Shown one piece after another: positions 1 to 7,794 of a DNA stretch of 33,771 nt. The stretch is taken from the NCBI GenBank assembly GCA_903878125.1, contig CAIRGS010000242.1, forward strand, positions 1 to 33,771, in the 5' to 3' direction. Every line of letters starts with the position of its first letter. Position 1 is the stretch's first letter. The notes under the pieces are model-generated. The model saw only the letters and a program-made list of their open reading frames with translations, ran no database searches and was not told the DNA's origin. The position numbers were made by a program, and so were the translations under genes. Source of the stretch: an uncultured Nitrosomonadales bacterium. GTDB lineage: Bacteria > Pseudomonadota > Gammaproteobacteria > Burkholderiales > Gallionellaceae.

Positions 1-70
1 AGGCGCGGGAAAACTTATCGTGGCGCATGCGCCGCATCCGTTTATGGGGATATTGTCCGAGTGTGTGCAT
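1..70 (-). CDS. hemB: delta-aminolevulinic acid dehydratase (porphobilinogen synthase), N-terminal fragment
   Basis: Only the first 23 codons are in the window; the gene continues past the left edge. Reading the minus strand from an ATG at 70-68 gives a peptide containing YPHKRMRRMRHDKFSRA. This closely resembles the conserved HemB N-terminus (typically a Phe/Tyr-Pro-x-x-Arg-Met-Arg-Arg-Met-Arg stretch followed by Asp-x-Phe-Ser-Arg). An AGGA Shine-Dalgarno lies 8 bases before the ATG. HemB condenses two 5-aminolevulinate molecules into porphobilinogen in the cytoplasm. Its place next to hemL, which makes 5-aminolevulinate, supports the call. The fragment is short, so the identification rests on this motif plus context. 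Confidence 0.78.
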   Translation of the reverse strand, partial: MHTLGQYPHKRMRRMRHDKFSRA

Positions 71-135
71 AACTTAAATCCTAAAATTTTTACCTAGCAT
101 TGGAACTCTTTCATCATTATGTAATCCGATGCTAC

Positions 136-246
136 AGATGGTGAGATATCACCTCCCGCTTCTCCTCCTTGAGCGGACTGTCTTGACGCAAAAGCGTCGA
201 GGCTTATCGCCCCCGGCTTCCCTTATTAGCCGGGGGCATTTTTTTG
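136..246 (+). ncRNA. candidate small regulatory RNA with anti-Shine-Dalgarno-like segments, between hemB and engB
   Basis: Four hairpins follow one another and end in a strong intrinsic terminator. SL1 is GGTGA/TCACC (140-144/149-153, loop GATA). SL2 is CCGCT/AGCGG (156-160/172-176) with a pyrimidine loop containing CTCCTCCTT. SL3 is CTTGACGC/GCGTCGAG (182-189/194-201, loop AAAA, one G-T pair). SL4 is the terminator stem at 209-237. The segment ATCACCTCC (148-156) equals part of the 16S rRNA 3' tail, and the SL2 loop carries CCTCCTT, also an anti-Shine-Dalgarno match. No protein-like ORF explains the region. It converges on engB, as Spot 42 does in enterobacteria and ErsA in Pseudomonas. The 5' end is a guess; I see no convincing -35/-10 pair. 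From memory, Rfam has a betaproteobacterial toxic small RNA family of similar character, and this could be a member. Confidence 0.6.
209..245 (+). terminator. Rho-independent terminator
   Basis: A perfect 10-bp stem (GCCCCCGGCT at 209-218, AGCCGGGGGC at 228-237) with a 9-base loop is followed by A and seven T (239-245). The T tract is on the plus strand only, so it ends transcription running left to right, that is the candidate small RNA and not engB. It stops 5 bases short of the engB stop codon. Confidence 0.85.
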
Positions 247-250
247 TCTG

Positions 251-847
251 CTACTCGGCAGCAAACCAGCCTGCAATCACCGCCTCGGCCTCATCCATAC
301 CGATCTTTTTCAGACTGGAAAACAACTGCACCGAACACAGTGGAAAATGTTCCTCGAGGTGCAATTTAACACGATTCAGCGTCATATTAGCCTGCTGACG
401 GCTGAGTTTGTCTGACTTGGTAAGCAGCACGTGCACTGGCTTGCCAGTGGGCGCAAACCAATCCAGCATTTGCTCATCCAGCTGGGTGAGCGGATGTCGC
501 GCATCCATTATGATGACCAGCCCGCATAACGCCTCCCGTGTCTGTATATACCCGCTCAGCAACTCTTCCCAGTGCGCCCGTATTTCCAGCGGCACTTTGG
601 CATATCCGTAACCCGGCAAATCCACCAAAAAACGACTTTCGCCCAAATCAAAATAGTTTATATGCTGGGTTCGCCCCGGTGTTTTACTGGTGTAAGCCAA
701 GCGAACGTGGTTGGCCAGCGTATTAATGGCACTCGATTTGCCCGCATTGGAACGTCCGGCGAAAGCAACTTCTTTACCGCCATGCAGCGGCAAATCGCGC
801 AAATGATTAACCGTGGTAAAAAATGTAGCGCGCGAAAATAGTCCCAT
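251..847 (-). CDS. engB: ribosome biogenesis GTP-binding protein EngB (YihA/YsxC)
   Basis: A 198-aa TRAFAC-class GTPase needed for large ribosomal subunit assembly. G1 is GRSNAGKSS (about residues 31-39), G3 is DLPGYG (76-81) and G4 is TKSD (143-146); FSSLKKIG near residue 180 fits the G5 position. The frame stays open up to 979, but the family starts close to the first helix, so the ATG at 847 (protein beginning [10 protein letters not shown]) is chosen. That start leaves one base between the hemL stop and the engB ATG, which implies a shared transcript and coupled translation. The length is normal for the family. Downstream lie the facing small RNA and hemB. Confidence 0.95.
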   Translation of the reverse strand: MGLFSRATFFTTVNHLRDLPLHGGKEVAFAGRSNAGKSSAINTLANHVRLAYTSKTPGRTQHINYFDLGESRFLVDLPGYGYAKVPLEIRAHWEELLSGYIQTREALCGLVIIMDARHPLTQLDEQMLDWFAPTGKPVHVLLTKSDKLSRQQANMTLNRVKLHLEEHFPLCSVQLFSSLKKIGMDEAEAVIAGWFAAE

Positions 848-848
848 G

Positions 849-2129
849 CTACCAAACTGCGAAAATTTTGCTGGCAATCGCGATGGTCTGCGCAATGTCT
901 GCAGATGTATGCGCTGACGACACGAAACCGGCCTCGAATGCGGAGGGCGCCATGTATATTCCTTCGTCCAGCATGGCATGGAAAAAACGATTGAACGCCT
1001 CCTTGTCGCAGGTCATCACTTCGGCATAAGAGGTTGGCGGGGTGGCACGGAAATACAAACCGAACATGCCGCCGATGGATTGGGCGGAAAACTCGACGCC
1101 ATGCTGTTTGGCAGCCTGTTCCAGACCCTCGGTTAGTTGTCGCGCCAGCGCGCTCAAGTGCTCGTAGAAATTCGGCTGCTGCACCAAATCAAGCGTAGCC
1201 AGCCCCGCCGCCACTGCCACCGGATTGCCGGACAGTGTGCCAGCCTGATACACCGCACCGAGCGGTGCCAGGCACTGCATTATGTCGCGCCTCCCCCCGA
1301 ATGCTGCGGCGGGCAGGCCACCGCCCATCACCTTGCCCAAGGTGACCAGATCCGGCTTGATGCCGTAATGGCCTTGTGCGCCTTGCAGGCTGACGCGGAA
1401 GCCCGTCATCACCTCGTCCAGAATAAGCACTGCGCCGTGTTTGGTACACAGCGCACGCAACGCATCCAGAAATTCGCGTTTGGGGATAATCAGGTTCATG
1501 TTGCCCGCGACTGGCTCAACAATAACGGCGGCAATCTCGCTGCCCATTGCGGCAAAAGCATGCTCCAGCCCAGCCGCATCGTTATAGTCAAGCACCGTAG
1601 TCAGCGCCGCGATTTCTGCTGGGACACCGGAGGAACTCGGCTGGCCGAAAGTCAGTGCGCCGGAGCCCGCTTTGACCAGCAGGCCATCAGAATGGCCGTG
1701 ATAACAGCCTTCAAATTTAATAATCCGGCTACGCCCGGTAAAGCCGCGTGCCAAACGGATCGCAGTCATGGTGGCTTCGGTACCGGAACTCACCAGCCGC
1801 ACCATTTCCATACTGGGAAGTAGCTTGCACAACAGCTCGGCCATTTCCAGTTCAGCCGCAGTGGGCGCACCGAAACCCAAACCTTGCGCGGCCGCATCCT
1901 GCACTGCCATGACCACGGCGGGATGGCAGTGGCCAACAATCATCGGCCCCCACGAACCGACATAATCGATGTATCGCTTGTCGTCGGCATCCCACACGTA
2001 TGCGCCCTGGCCGCGTTTAAAAAACAGCGGTGTGCCACCCACCGACTTGAATGCACGTACGGGCGAATTAACCCCGCCTGGAATGACGCGCTGCGATTGT
2101 TCAAACAAATATTCGTTGCGTGAGCTCAT
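849..2129 (-). CDS. hemL: glutamate-1-semialdehyde 2,1-aminomutase
   Basis: A PLP enzyme of 426 aa that converts glutamate-1-semialdehyde to 5-aminolevulinate, the last step of the C5 route to tetrapyrroles. The PLP-anchoring lysine is Lys266 in [17 protein letters not shown]. The cofactor-binding aspartate lies in [11 protein letters not shown] (about 236-246), and the [16 protein letters not shown] and CYHGHSDG segments are typical of the family. The ATG at 2129 has AGGA 9 bases upstream. The length matches the family norm, about 426 aa. It leads a minus-strand cluster with engB and sits near hemB, the next enzyme of the pathway. Confidence 0.97.
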   Translation of the reverse strand: MSSRNEYLFEQSQRVIPGGVNSPVRAFKSVGGTPLFFKRGQGAYVWDADDKRYIDYVGSWGPMIVGHCHPAVVMAVQDAAAQGLGFGAPTAAELEMAELLCKLLPSMEMVRLVSSGTEATMTAIRLARGFTGRSRIIKFEGCYHGHSDGLLVKAGSGALTFGQPSSSGVPAEIAALTTVLDYNDAAGLEHAFAAMGSEIAAVIVEPVAGNMNLIIPKREFLDALRALCTKHGAVLILDEVMTGFRVSLQGAQGHYGIKPDLVTLGKVMGGGLPAAAFGGRRDIMQCLAPLGAVYQAGTLSGNPVAVAAGLATLDLVQQPNFYEHLSALARQLTEGLEQAAKQHGVEFSAQSIGGMFGLYFRATPPTSYAEVMTCDKEAFNRFFHAMLDEGIYMAPSAFEAGFVSSAHTSADIAQTIAIASKIFAVW

Positions 2130-2311
2130 GGTACAGAGTCCTAATTTGAATCTTGCATAAATGTTGATTTTACCATTGTTCTCAAGATGAGCTTTACAAG
2201 ATGAAGTTTCACCGTTTATTTCGGTTCACTATATTTGACAGAGTTTCTTGCAAAACACTTGCTTTAAGAAAACATGTTCTGGCTCAAAACTATTCAAGCT
2301 TTCGCGTCTGA

Positions 2312-2317
2312 TATACT
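2312..2317 (+). promoter_or_regulatory. -10 element (TATACT) of the riboswitch transcript
   Basis: TATACT at 2312-2317 lies 7 bases before the first base of the riboswitch P1 stem (2325), the expected distance from a -10 box to a start site. No good -35 hexamer is present at 16-18 bases, so the promoter may be weak or activator-dependent. Confidence 0.5.
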
Positions 2318-2324
2318 CCGCGCC

Positions 2325-2565
2325 GCTTAAGGTGCCAGGCACAGAAATGCGTCTGGTTAAACGGGAAACAGGTGAGGGAATTTAATTCCTGAGGCCTGTG
2401 CTGCCCCCGCAACGGTAAGCAGGTGTGGACGTATTGATAACCTGGATGTTTCATAAATTCGCGTCAGCAAGCGCGTAAATTATGGAAAGCCTGAGTTAAG
2501 CCACTGTGAGCAATCATGGGAAGGTGATGCGTCTAGTCCTGCAAGCCCGGATACCGGCCTTGAGC
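2325..2565 (+). promoter_or_regulatory. cobalamin (adenosylcobalamin-type) riboswitch aptamer
   Basis: The hallmark blocks appear in order: GGTGCC (2331), AACGGGAAACAGGTG (from about 2360), the B12-box core TGCCCCCGCAACGGTAA (2402-2418), GCCACTG (2500-2506) and TGGGAAGGTG (2517-2526). The closing P1 stem is visible: GCTTAAGG (2325-2332) pairs with CCTTGAGC (2558-2565), 8 bp with one G-T pair. The element lies on the strand of, and about 170 bases before, a TonB-dependent receptor gene, which implies repression of uptake when cobalamin is plentiful. Confidence 0.95.
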
Positions 2566-2676
2566 ACAGGAGCCTCTCAGAGGTTCTTTAGGTCCGGAAA
2601 TGCTGCGGGTGGCGCATGGACGGCGGGATGGCAAGCCGCATCGGTTAGCCAGCATCTCCTTCCTTCTGCTTGTGCA

Positions 2677-2727
2677 TTTCCTGTGTTTGAACATTCCAAC
2701 GGGGAACCTTGGAATTCGCTCAGGAAA
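2677..2727 (+). promoter_or_regulatory. Shine-Dalgarno-sequestering hairpin (riboswitch expression platform)
   Basis: Two stacked stems precede the receptor start. The outer stem TTTCCTG (2677-2683) pairs with CAGGAAA (2721-2727), which contains the AGGA ribosome-binding site of the ATG at 2734. The inner stem ATTCCAA (2693-2699) pairs with TTGGAAT (2709-2715). No T-tract follows, so control by blocking translation initiation is more likely than termination. The pairing was read by eye and its stability was not calculated. Confidence 0.6.
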
Positions 2728-2733
2728 ATCTTA

Positions 2734-4806
2734 ATGAAACATCAAAAACTTGTCGCCGCCATTTTGTGCGCGATTACTTCATCAGCTTACGCAATAACGG
2801 AAGACTCTACGCTGGAAACTATCATTGTCACCGGGTCCCGATTCGAAGAGACCTACGCTGACAAGCCTCTTAATGTATCCGTCATTACGCGCGAGGATAT
2901 CAATAAAAGCAGCGCCCGCACGATACCGGAATTACTTTCGCAGCAAGCCGGAATTTCAGCGCGAGATCTATTTGGCAACAATGGCGCATTAGCCACGGTT
3001 GATCTGCGCGGTTTTGGTGCAGCTGCCGGACAAAATACGCTAATTCTGCTGGATGGGCGGCGCATCACTAACGCTGATCTGTCAGGGGTTCAGTGGTCGG
3101 CCATCCCATTCGCTTCGATTGAGCGCATTGAGATTATGCGTGGCAGTGGTGCTGTGTTGTACGGTGACGGTGCCACTAACGGCGTAATCAATATCATCAC
3201 CAAATCACCTACGAAAGCAGGCAGAACGGGGCAAGTCAGTGTAAAGGCGGGTAGTTATGGCTTGGCTGAGGTGCAGGCAAATGCCAATTATTTTTCTGGT
3301 AAAGCAGGAATTGACTTTACCGTTAATCAATTATCTTCTGATGGCTACCGTGCGAACAACCGCAACGAGCAAACCAATATGCAGGCAAATTCACGGTGGA
3401 TGCTGGGCGCAGGCGAGCTCGCCTTGAAAGTTGGGATCGATCGGCAGGACATTCGCTTACCCGGCGCGCGGCTGGTACAACCGAGCGCCGGCATTAACCT
3501 GGTGGCGACTGATCCGCGTGGCGCTGCCACCCCGCTGGACTATGCCAGCCGCGATGGCAATCAAGTTGCGTTTGAATGGCAGCAGCGATTTTCTGGTGCG
3601 GATGTGAATGTGGGCGTGGCACACCGCACCAAAAATCAAAAATCCTATTATGATTTTAACGGTTTCCCGAATTACCGCGATAGCGATTTGAACGTGACCT
3701 CGCTTACACCTCGCATCAAGGTACCGCATTCATTCGGTGGGGATAGCACCCTGGTAGCGGGTATTGATGTGTATCGCTGGAATTATGACTTGAGTGCATC
3801 GAACGCTGCGGCAAATATTGGGCAGCCAATTAACCAGGTATCCATGACCCAGCAAAATAGCGCTTGGTATTTACAAAATACGACGCATTTATCAAAAGCA
3901 ACCTCCCTGTTGGCCGGGGTGCGTAACGAACGAATCTCTATAGACGCGAACGATCTTTACAACGCGGCCGCTCCTGGCGCGTCATTTGGCTCTGCTGCTG
4001 CACCGGGTTCATTCAAGGCATCAAAAAATGCTTATGAACTCGGTCTGCGTCATCAACTTGATCGTGGACTGGCATTAAACGGGAAAGTTGGGCGTAGCTT
4101 CCGCTTTGCAAATGTAGATGAAATTTACGAGTCATCGCCAACCTTTACCAATCAATTTCAGTTTTTGCGCCCTCAGACCTCTGACAATATGGAATTCAGT
4201 GTGGAGCAGCGCATCACTAAAGGGAACTGGCGGGCGGCCTTGTTCAATAACAAGGTGCGTGATGAAATCCATCTTGATCCATTCACCACGGGCATAGGCA
4301 ATACCAACTTGCCGCCGACACGACGCAGGGGTTTTGAATTGGATGGAAAATGGCAGGCATTACCCCAGCTTGCATTAAATGCAGCCTATACCTATATCGA
4401 TGCAAAATTTTTAAGCGGTGTTTTGGCCGGTGGGGCATTCACGCAAACCAACGTGAATATTGCAGGTAAGCGGGTACCGTTGGTTCCAAGGCAAAAGTTG
4501 AATCTGGGTGCAGCATGGGCAATAAGCGAACGAACACTACTGAATTCATCTGTCACCCACGTTGACTCACAGTTCATGGACAATGACGAGGCGAATACTT
4601 TAGGACAAAAAATTCCTGCCTATACGGTCGCTGATATCAAGCTTGCACATAAAACAGGCCCATGGCAGTTAAGCACGTCAGTGAACAATTTGTTTGACCG
4701 GAAATATTTTAATTATGCGGTAAGCAGCCAATTTACTCCGGGAAAATATAACGCCTATCCCTTGCCGGGACGAACGCTATTTGTCGGTGTGAGCTACCAG
4801 CATTGA
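2734..4806 (+). CDS. btuB: TonB-dependent outer-membrane receptor, probable cobalamin receptor (BtuB-like)
   Basis: A 690-aa outer-membrane gated porin. A signal peptide (residues 1-20, ending SSAYA) is followed by a TonB box-like ETIIVTG (28-34), a plug domain (about 40-150, with LLDGRRITNADLSG, IERIEIMRGSGAVLYG and GVINIITKSP) and a 22-strand-type barrel to the C-terminus. The ATG at 2734 is chosen because AGGA precedes it and the signal peptide starts there; the frame is open from 2506, but that would run through the riboswitch. Substrate assignment rests mainly on the cobalamin riboswitch upstream. The protein ends VGVSYQH, without the usual terminal aromatic residue. No btuCDF or other cobalamin genes are in the window, so the inner-membrane partner must lie elsewhere. 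Confidence 0.85.
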   Translation: MKHQKLVAAILCAITSSAYAITEDSTLETIIVTGSRFEETYADKPLNVSVITREDINKSSARTIPELLSQQAGISARDLFGNNGALATVDLRGFGAAAGQNTLILLDGRRITNADLSGVQWSAIPFASIERIEIMRGSGAVLYGDGATNGVINIITKSPTKAGRTGQVSVKAGSYGLAEVQANANYFSGKAGIDFTVNQLSSDGYRANNRNEQTNMQANSRWMLGAGELALKVGIDRQDIRLPGARLVQPSAGINLVATDPRGAATPLDYASRDGNQVAFEWQQRFSGADVNVGVAHRTKNQKSYYDFNGFPNYRDSDLNVTSLTPRIKVPHSFGGDSTLVAGIDVYRWNYDLSASNAAANIGQPINQVSMTQQNSAWYLQNTTHLSKATSLLAGVRNERISIDANDLYNAAAPGASFGSAAAPGSFKASKNAYELGLRHQLDRGLALNGKVGRSFRFANVDEIYESSPTFTNQFQFLRPQTSDNMEFSVEQRITKGNWRAALFNNKVRDEIHLDPFTTGIGNTNLPPTRRRGFELDGKWQALPQLALNAAYTYIDAKFLSGVLAGGAFTQTNVNIAGKRVPLVPRQKLNLGAAWAISERTLLNSSVTHVDSQFMDNDEANTLGQKIPAYTVADIKLAHKTGPWQLSTSVNNLFDRKYFNYAVSSQFTPGKYNAYPLPGRTLFVGVSYQH

Positions 4807-4933
4807 GTCTGACCTTGAGCGCCGCTCCCGCAAGTGTCTTGGGTCATTGCCCGCATTGCAATTGGGTAAGCCCAAAATTATGTTTGTGACAAAGTAAGAA
4901 AATGGGTTGGGGCGGCGGGGTGTAAAAGATGGA

Positions 4934-5677
4934 TCAAAGTCCGAATGGCAAGAACAATGCTGTAGATAAAGTCTGCATCACACGTGTAATGCCGCGCTGA
5001 TATTTTTCCGATAAGGTAATGGCGAACAAATCCAGGCTACCGATAATTTTCCCGAACTCACGTTCAAAACTGAGATTACGCTCGTGATCATTCAATTCAT
5101 TGGTTAACAAATTAAGCTGTCCTTTGTCATCGCGTGCATTGGAGAGCTTCCACACGGCGATTTCGACGTTACGCGCGGCGTTATAGATATTTTGCGGCTC
5201 AACGGTATCGGTAAAATAAAACTCGGTTTTTCCGCCATGCGCTTTGATCAACATCGTTTGCAGGCCTACGATCAACGACATCACCCGGTCACCTTGATAT
5301 TCAGGCCGGAACGCCTGTTGAATAGCAGCGGAGTCCTGCATTTCGCCGATTTCCTTGAACTGCCAGCCATGCTGGTTTTCGAATACGGACGTTGCCATCT
5401 CTTCCGCGCTAACTGTGGTGTTTTTTCTGAGTTCGTGTGGATTACGCTTGTACAGTTTTGTCATTAACACCCGTAGATTTTGGGTGTTTTCACGCATTTC
5501 AACATCAGCCATACGATCCATATCTGATTTAGCGAGCTGACTGAGCAAATTACGGTCACTCTGTTGTGGAATATTCTTGCCGTTTTTGATAGGTTCCGGG
5601 GTGGCGCAGGCGGCCAGCAATAAGACTGCGGCAACGAAGGCAAGCAGACGGCAACTATTTTGCAATTTCAGCATCAT
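4934..5677 (-). CDS. predicted lipoprotein of unknown function
   Basis: A protein of 247 aa that I do not recognise. It begins with a lipoprotein signal: basic N-terminus, hydrophobic core and lipobox LLAAC with Cys24 as the acylation site, followed by ATPEP. The rest is soluble and helical-looking, rich in charged residues, with a motif-like stretch NPHELRKNT near residue 80. The C-terminal end is hydrophobic (TALFLPFGL). A second ATG follows directly (5674); the first is used, and GGTGGAAACGC upstream gives a plausible ribosome-binding site. It converges on the receptor gene and diverges from ilvA, so it is probably a single-gene unit. A periplasm-facing lipid-anchored protein is likely; nothing shows its role. 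Confidence 0.75.
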   Translation of the reverse strand: MMLKLQNSCRLLAFVAAVLLLAACATPEPIKNGKNIPQQSDRNLLSQLAKSDMDRMADVEMRENTQNLRVLMTKLYKRNPHELRKNTTVSAEEMATSVFENQHGWQFKEIGEMQDSAAIQQAFRPEYQGDRVMSLIVGLQTMLIKAHGGKTEFYFTDTVEPQNIYNAARNVEIAVWKLSNARDDKGQLNLLTNELNDHERNLSFEREFGKIIGSLDLFAITLSEKYQRGITRVMQTLSTALFLPFGL

Positions 5678-5951
5678 GCGTTTCCACCATTCATATCGGT
5701 TCGGTTTTCTAGATTGTTCGAGAGTCGAATTGCGTTAGCATAGCAGCCTCTTACACAACCCCGCATGAAGAGTATAAATGAATAAACACATGCACATCTC
5801 CTATGTAGCAATATAAAATTCCCGGATTGAAGAAAATCAGTTTGAATGAGGCGCTGGTCGGTAGAGGAATGACGGAAACCCTTTCGGATTGCACACAATT
5901 CCTGCTAGTCTTGCACCATAACCAGTTCATAAATTAATTCGTAGGCCAGCC

Positions 5952-7460
5952 ATGCAAAGTTACTTGAACCGTATCCTTACCGCTCGCGTTTATGACGTAG
6001 CTATTGAAAGCCCGCTGGACGTTGCGCCCAATTTGTCCGTTCGCATCGGCAACAACGTCCTGCTGAAGCGTGAAGACATGCAGCCGGTATTTTCTTTCAA
6101 GCTGCGCGGTGCCTATAACAAGATGTCGAAGTTGACGTCGGCGCAGCTTAAGCGCGGTGTCATTACTGCCTCGGCCGGTAATCACGCGCAGGGCGTGGCG
6201 CTGTCGGCGCAGAAGCTGGGCTGCAAGGCCATCATCGTTATGCCCATGACCACGCCGCAGATCAAGGTGGAGGCAGTTGCCAGCCGTGGCGCAAAAATAA
6301 TATTGCATGGCGATTCTTATTCTGATGCCTATCAGCATGCGTTGGAGCTGGAGCAGAAACTCAAGCTTACCTTCGTCCATCCATATGACGATCCCGATGT
6401 AATCGCCGGACAAGGGACAATCGGTATGGAAATACTGCGGCAATATAGCCAGCCTATCCATGCCATCTTCGCGCCCATCGGTGGCGGCGGCCTGATATCA
6501 GGCATTGCCGCTTACGTTAAGGCGGTACGCCCAGAGATCAAGATTATCGGCGTGCAACCAGTGGAGTCCGATGCCATGAGCCGCTCGATTAAAGCCGGTC
6601 GACGCATCAAGCTCGGGCATGTTGGCTTGTTCGCCGATGGCGTGGCTGTAAAGCAAGTCGGGCTGGAGACTTTCCGTTTGTGCCGCGAATTGGTGGACGA
6701 AATTATACTGGTGGACACCGATGCCATCTGTGCAGCGATCAAGGATGTGTTCGAAGATACCCGCACCAATCTTGAACCTGCCGGAGCGCTGGCTATTGCT
6801 GGTGCAAAATTGTATGCGGAGCGCGAAAAACTAAAGGGCAAGACGCTGGTAGCGATTGCCAGCGGGGCCAACATGAATTTCGACCGCTTGCGTTTCATCG
6901 CCGAGCGGGCAGAGCTTGGCGAAAAACGCGAGGCTATTCTAGCAGTGAGCATCCCGGAAACTCCCGGCAGCTTTCGCAAATTTTGTTCTTTACTGGGACA
7001 GCGTAACATCACTGAATTCAATTACCGTTATGCGAGTTCCAAGGAGGCGCATGTGTTCGTCGGAGTGCAGGTGAAAGATCAGTCTGAAACCACCAAGCTT
7101 GTTGCCACGCTGGAAAAACATAAACTGTCCACGCTCAACTTTACCGACAACGAGATGGCCAAGCTGCATGTTCGCCATCTAGTAGGGGGACATGCGCCTG
7201 GTTTACAGGACGAAATTTTGTTTCGCTTCGAATTCCCGGAACGCCCTGGCGCATTGATGACTTTCCTTAATAGCATGAACCATAGCTGGAATATCAGCTT
7301 GTTCCACTATCGCAACCATGGTGCGGATTACGGTCGCGTGCTGATCGGCATGCAAGTGCCACATCATGACAAAAAACCGCTGCGAATTTTCCTGGGTAAT
7401 CTCGGTTATCGCTATTGGGATGAGAGCGACAATCCGGCTTACAAGCTGTTTTTGAGCTAA
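5952..7460 (+). CDS. ilvA: threonine ammonia-lyase (threonine dehydratase), biosynthetic
   Basis: A 502-aa fold-type II PLP enzyme that deaminates threonine to 2-oxobutanoate, the entry to isoleucine synthesis. The PLP lysine is Lys50 in FSFKLRGAYN. The phosphate-binding glycine loop is IGGGGLISGIA (176-186), and SAGNHAQGVALSA (74-86) is typical. Two C-terminal ACT-like regulatory repeats follow (about 325-400 and 415-500, each with an E-x-PG(S/A) start: IPETPGSF and FPERPGAL), the sites of isoleucine/valine control in the long biosynthetic form. This separates it from the short catabolic enzyme. The ATG at 5952 has only a weak ribosome-binding site. No other ilv gene is nearby. Confidence 0.96.
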   Translation: MQSYLNRILTARVYDVAIESPLDVAPNLSVRIGNNVLLKREDMQPVFSFKLRGAYNKMSKLTSAQLKRGVITASAGNHAQGVALSAQKLGCKAIIVMPMTTPQIKVEAVASRGAKIILHGDSYSDAYQHALELEQKLKLTFVHPYDDPDVIAGQGTIGMEILRQYSQPIHAIFAPIGGGGLISGIAAYVKAVRPEIKIIGVQPVESDAMSRSIKAGRRIKLGHVGLFADGVAVKQVGLETFRLCRELVDEIILVDTDAICAAIKDVFEDTRTNLEPAGALAIAGAKLYAEREKLKGKTLVAIASGANMNFDRLRFIAERAELGEKREAILAVSIPETPGSFRKFCSLLGQRNITEFNYRYASSKEAHVFVGVQVKDQSETTKLVATLEKHKLSTLNFTDNEMAKLHVRHLVGGHAPGLQDEILFRFEFPERPGALMTFLNSMNHSWNISLFHYRNHGADYGRVLIGMQVPHHDKKPLRIFLGNLGYRYWDESDNPAYKLFLS

Positions 7461-7480
7461 CGCAATACTGAACAATCTCC

Positions 7481-7562
7481 TCCGTTCGGGCTGAGCCTGT
7501 CGAAGCCATTGGCAAATTATTGATTCGCAAGGAGTGCGTTTCGATAAGCTCAACGCGAACGG
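7481..7562 (+). repeat. imperfect palindromic intergenic repeat, possible terminator of ilvA
   Basis: The left arm begins TCCGTTCGGGCTGAGCCTGT (7481-7500) and continues CGAAGC. The right arm (about 7535-7562) is its imperfect reverse complement and ends CGCGAACGGA. The arms enclose about 30 bases. The motif pair built on CTGAGC-TGTCGAAG and CGATAAGCTCAAC resembles short dispersed palindromes common in proteobacterial genomes. The right arm is followed by CTTTTTC, so the folded RNA could also end ilvA transcription. Confidence 0.65.
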
Positions 7563-7612
7563 ACTTTTTCAGCGTAGCCCTAACAGTTAAATTGTAATAA
7601 GCACGAGCGAAT

Positions 7613-7642
7613 TTGAATTTGTCCTTACCCATAAAATATAAT
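7613..7642 (+). promoter_or_regulatory. sigma-70-type promoter upstream of the 5-formyl-THF cyclo-ligase gene
   Basis: TTGAAT (7613-7618), an 18-base spacer and a perfect TATAAT (7637-7642) predict a start near 7649. That gives a leader of about 145 bases before the first likely start codon of the cyclo-ligase gene. Confidence 0.65.
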
Positions 7643-7648
7643 TCGCCG

Positions 7649-7790
7649 CTATCTTTCGTGAGTTCATGCTGGATGGCATTTCAAAAACTTAGTCGAATTC
7701 CTTGGCGGATTATTCGAGTCAGAATGAGGCGAAGTTGCCATCTGTATTCCAGGAGAATCCGTCCACTTGAATAGTGAAGCAGGATAATCT
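7649..7790 (+). ncRNA. structured leader or small RNA upstream of the cyclo-ligase gene
   Basis: Downstream of the promoter, GATGGCA (7672-7678) pairs perfectly with TGCCATC (7736-7742). Inside this, TCGAAT (7693-7698) pairs with ATTCGA (7712-7717), extended by TCC/GGA. A competing pair, CTGGA (7669-7673) with TCCAG (7748-7752), could form an alternative fold. In many proteobacteria the 6S RNA gene lies directly before this gene (ssrS-ygfA). However, I do not see the typical 6S bubble sequence, so 6S identity is only suggested by position. Confidence 0.35.
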
Positions 7791-7794
7791 GCAC

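Noticed and set aside
1137-1823. 228-aa open frame antisense to hemL
   Set aside because: It lies wholly inside hemL on the opposite strand and has no family resemblance; a codon-bias shadow.
2506-2733. In-frame upstream extension of the TonB receptor gene
   Set aside because: It overlaps the cobalamin riboswitch and expression platform; the ATG at 2734 has a ribosome-binding site and begins a signal peptide.
4850-4880. TTGGG-TAAG-CCCAA hairpin after the receptor gene as terminator
   Set aside because: Short AT-containing stem without a T tract; too weak to call.
5674-5898. 74-aa minus-strand frame upstream of the lipoprotein gene
   Set aside because: It covers the leader and likely promoter of the lipoprotein gene, has no recognisable feature, and its end overlaps the lipoprotein start.
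5934-6461. 175-aa open frame antisense to ilvA
   Set aside because: It overlaps the catalytic domain of ilvA completely; a shadow.
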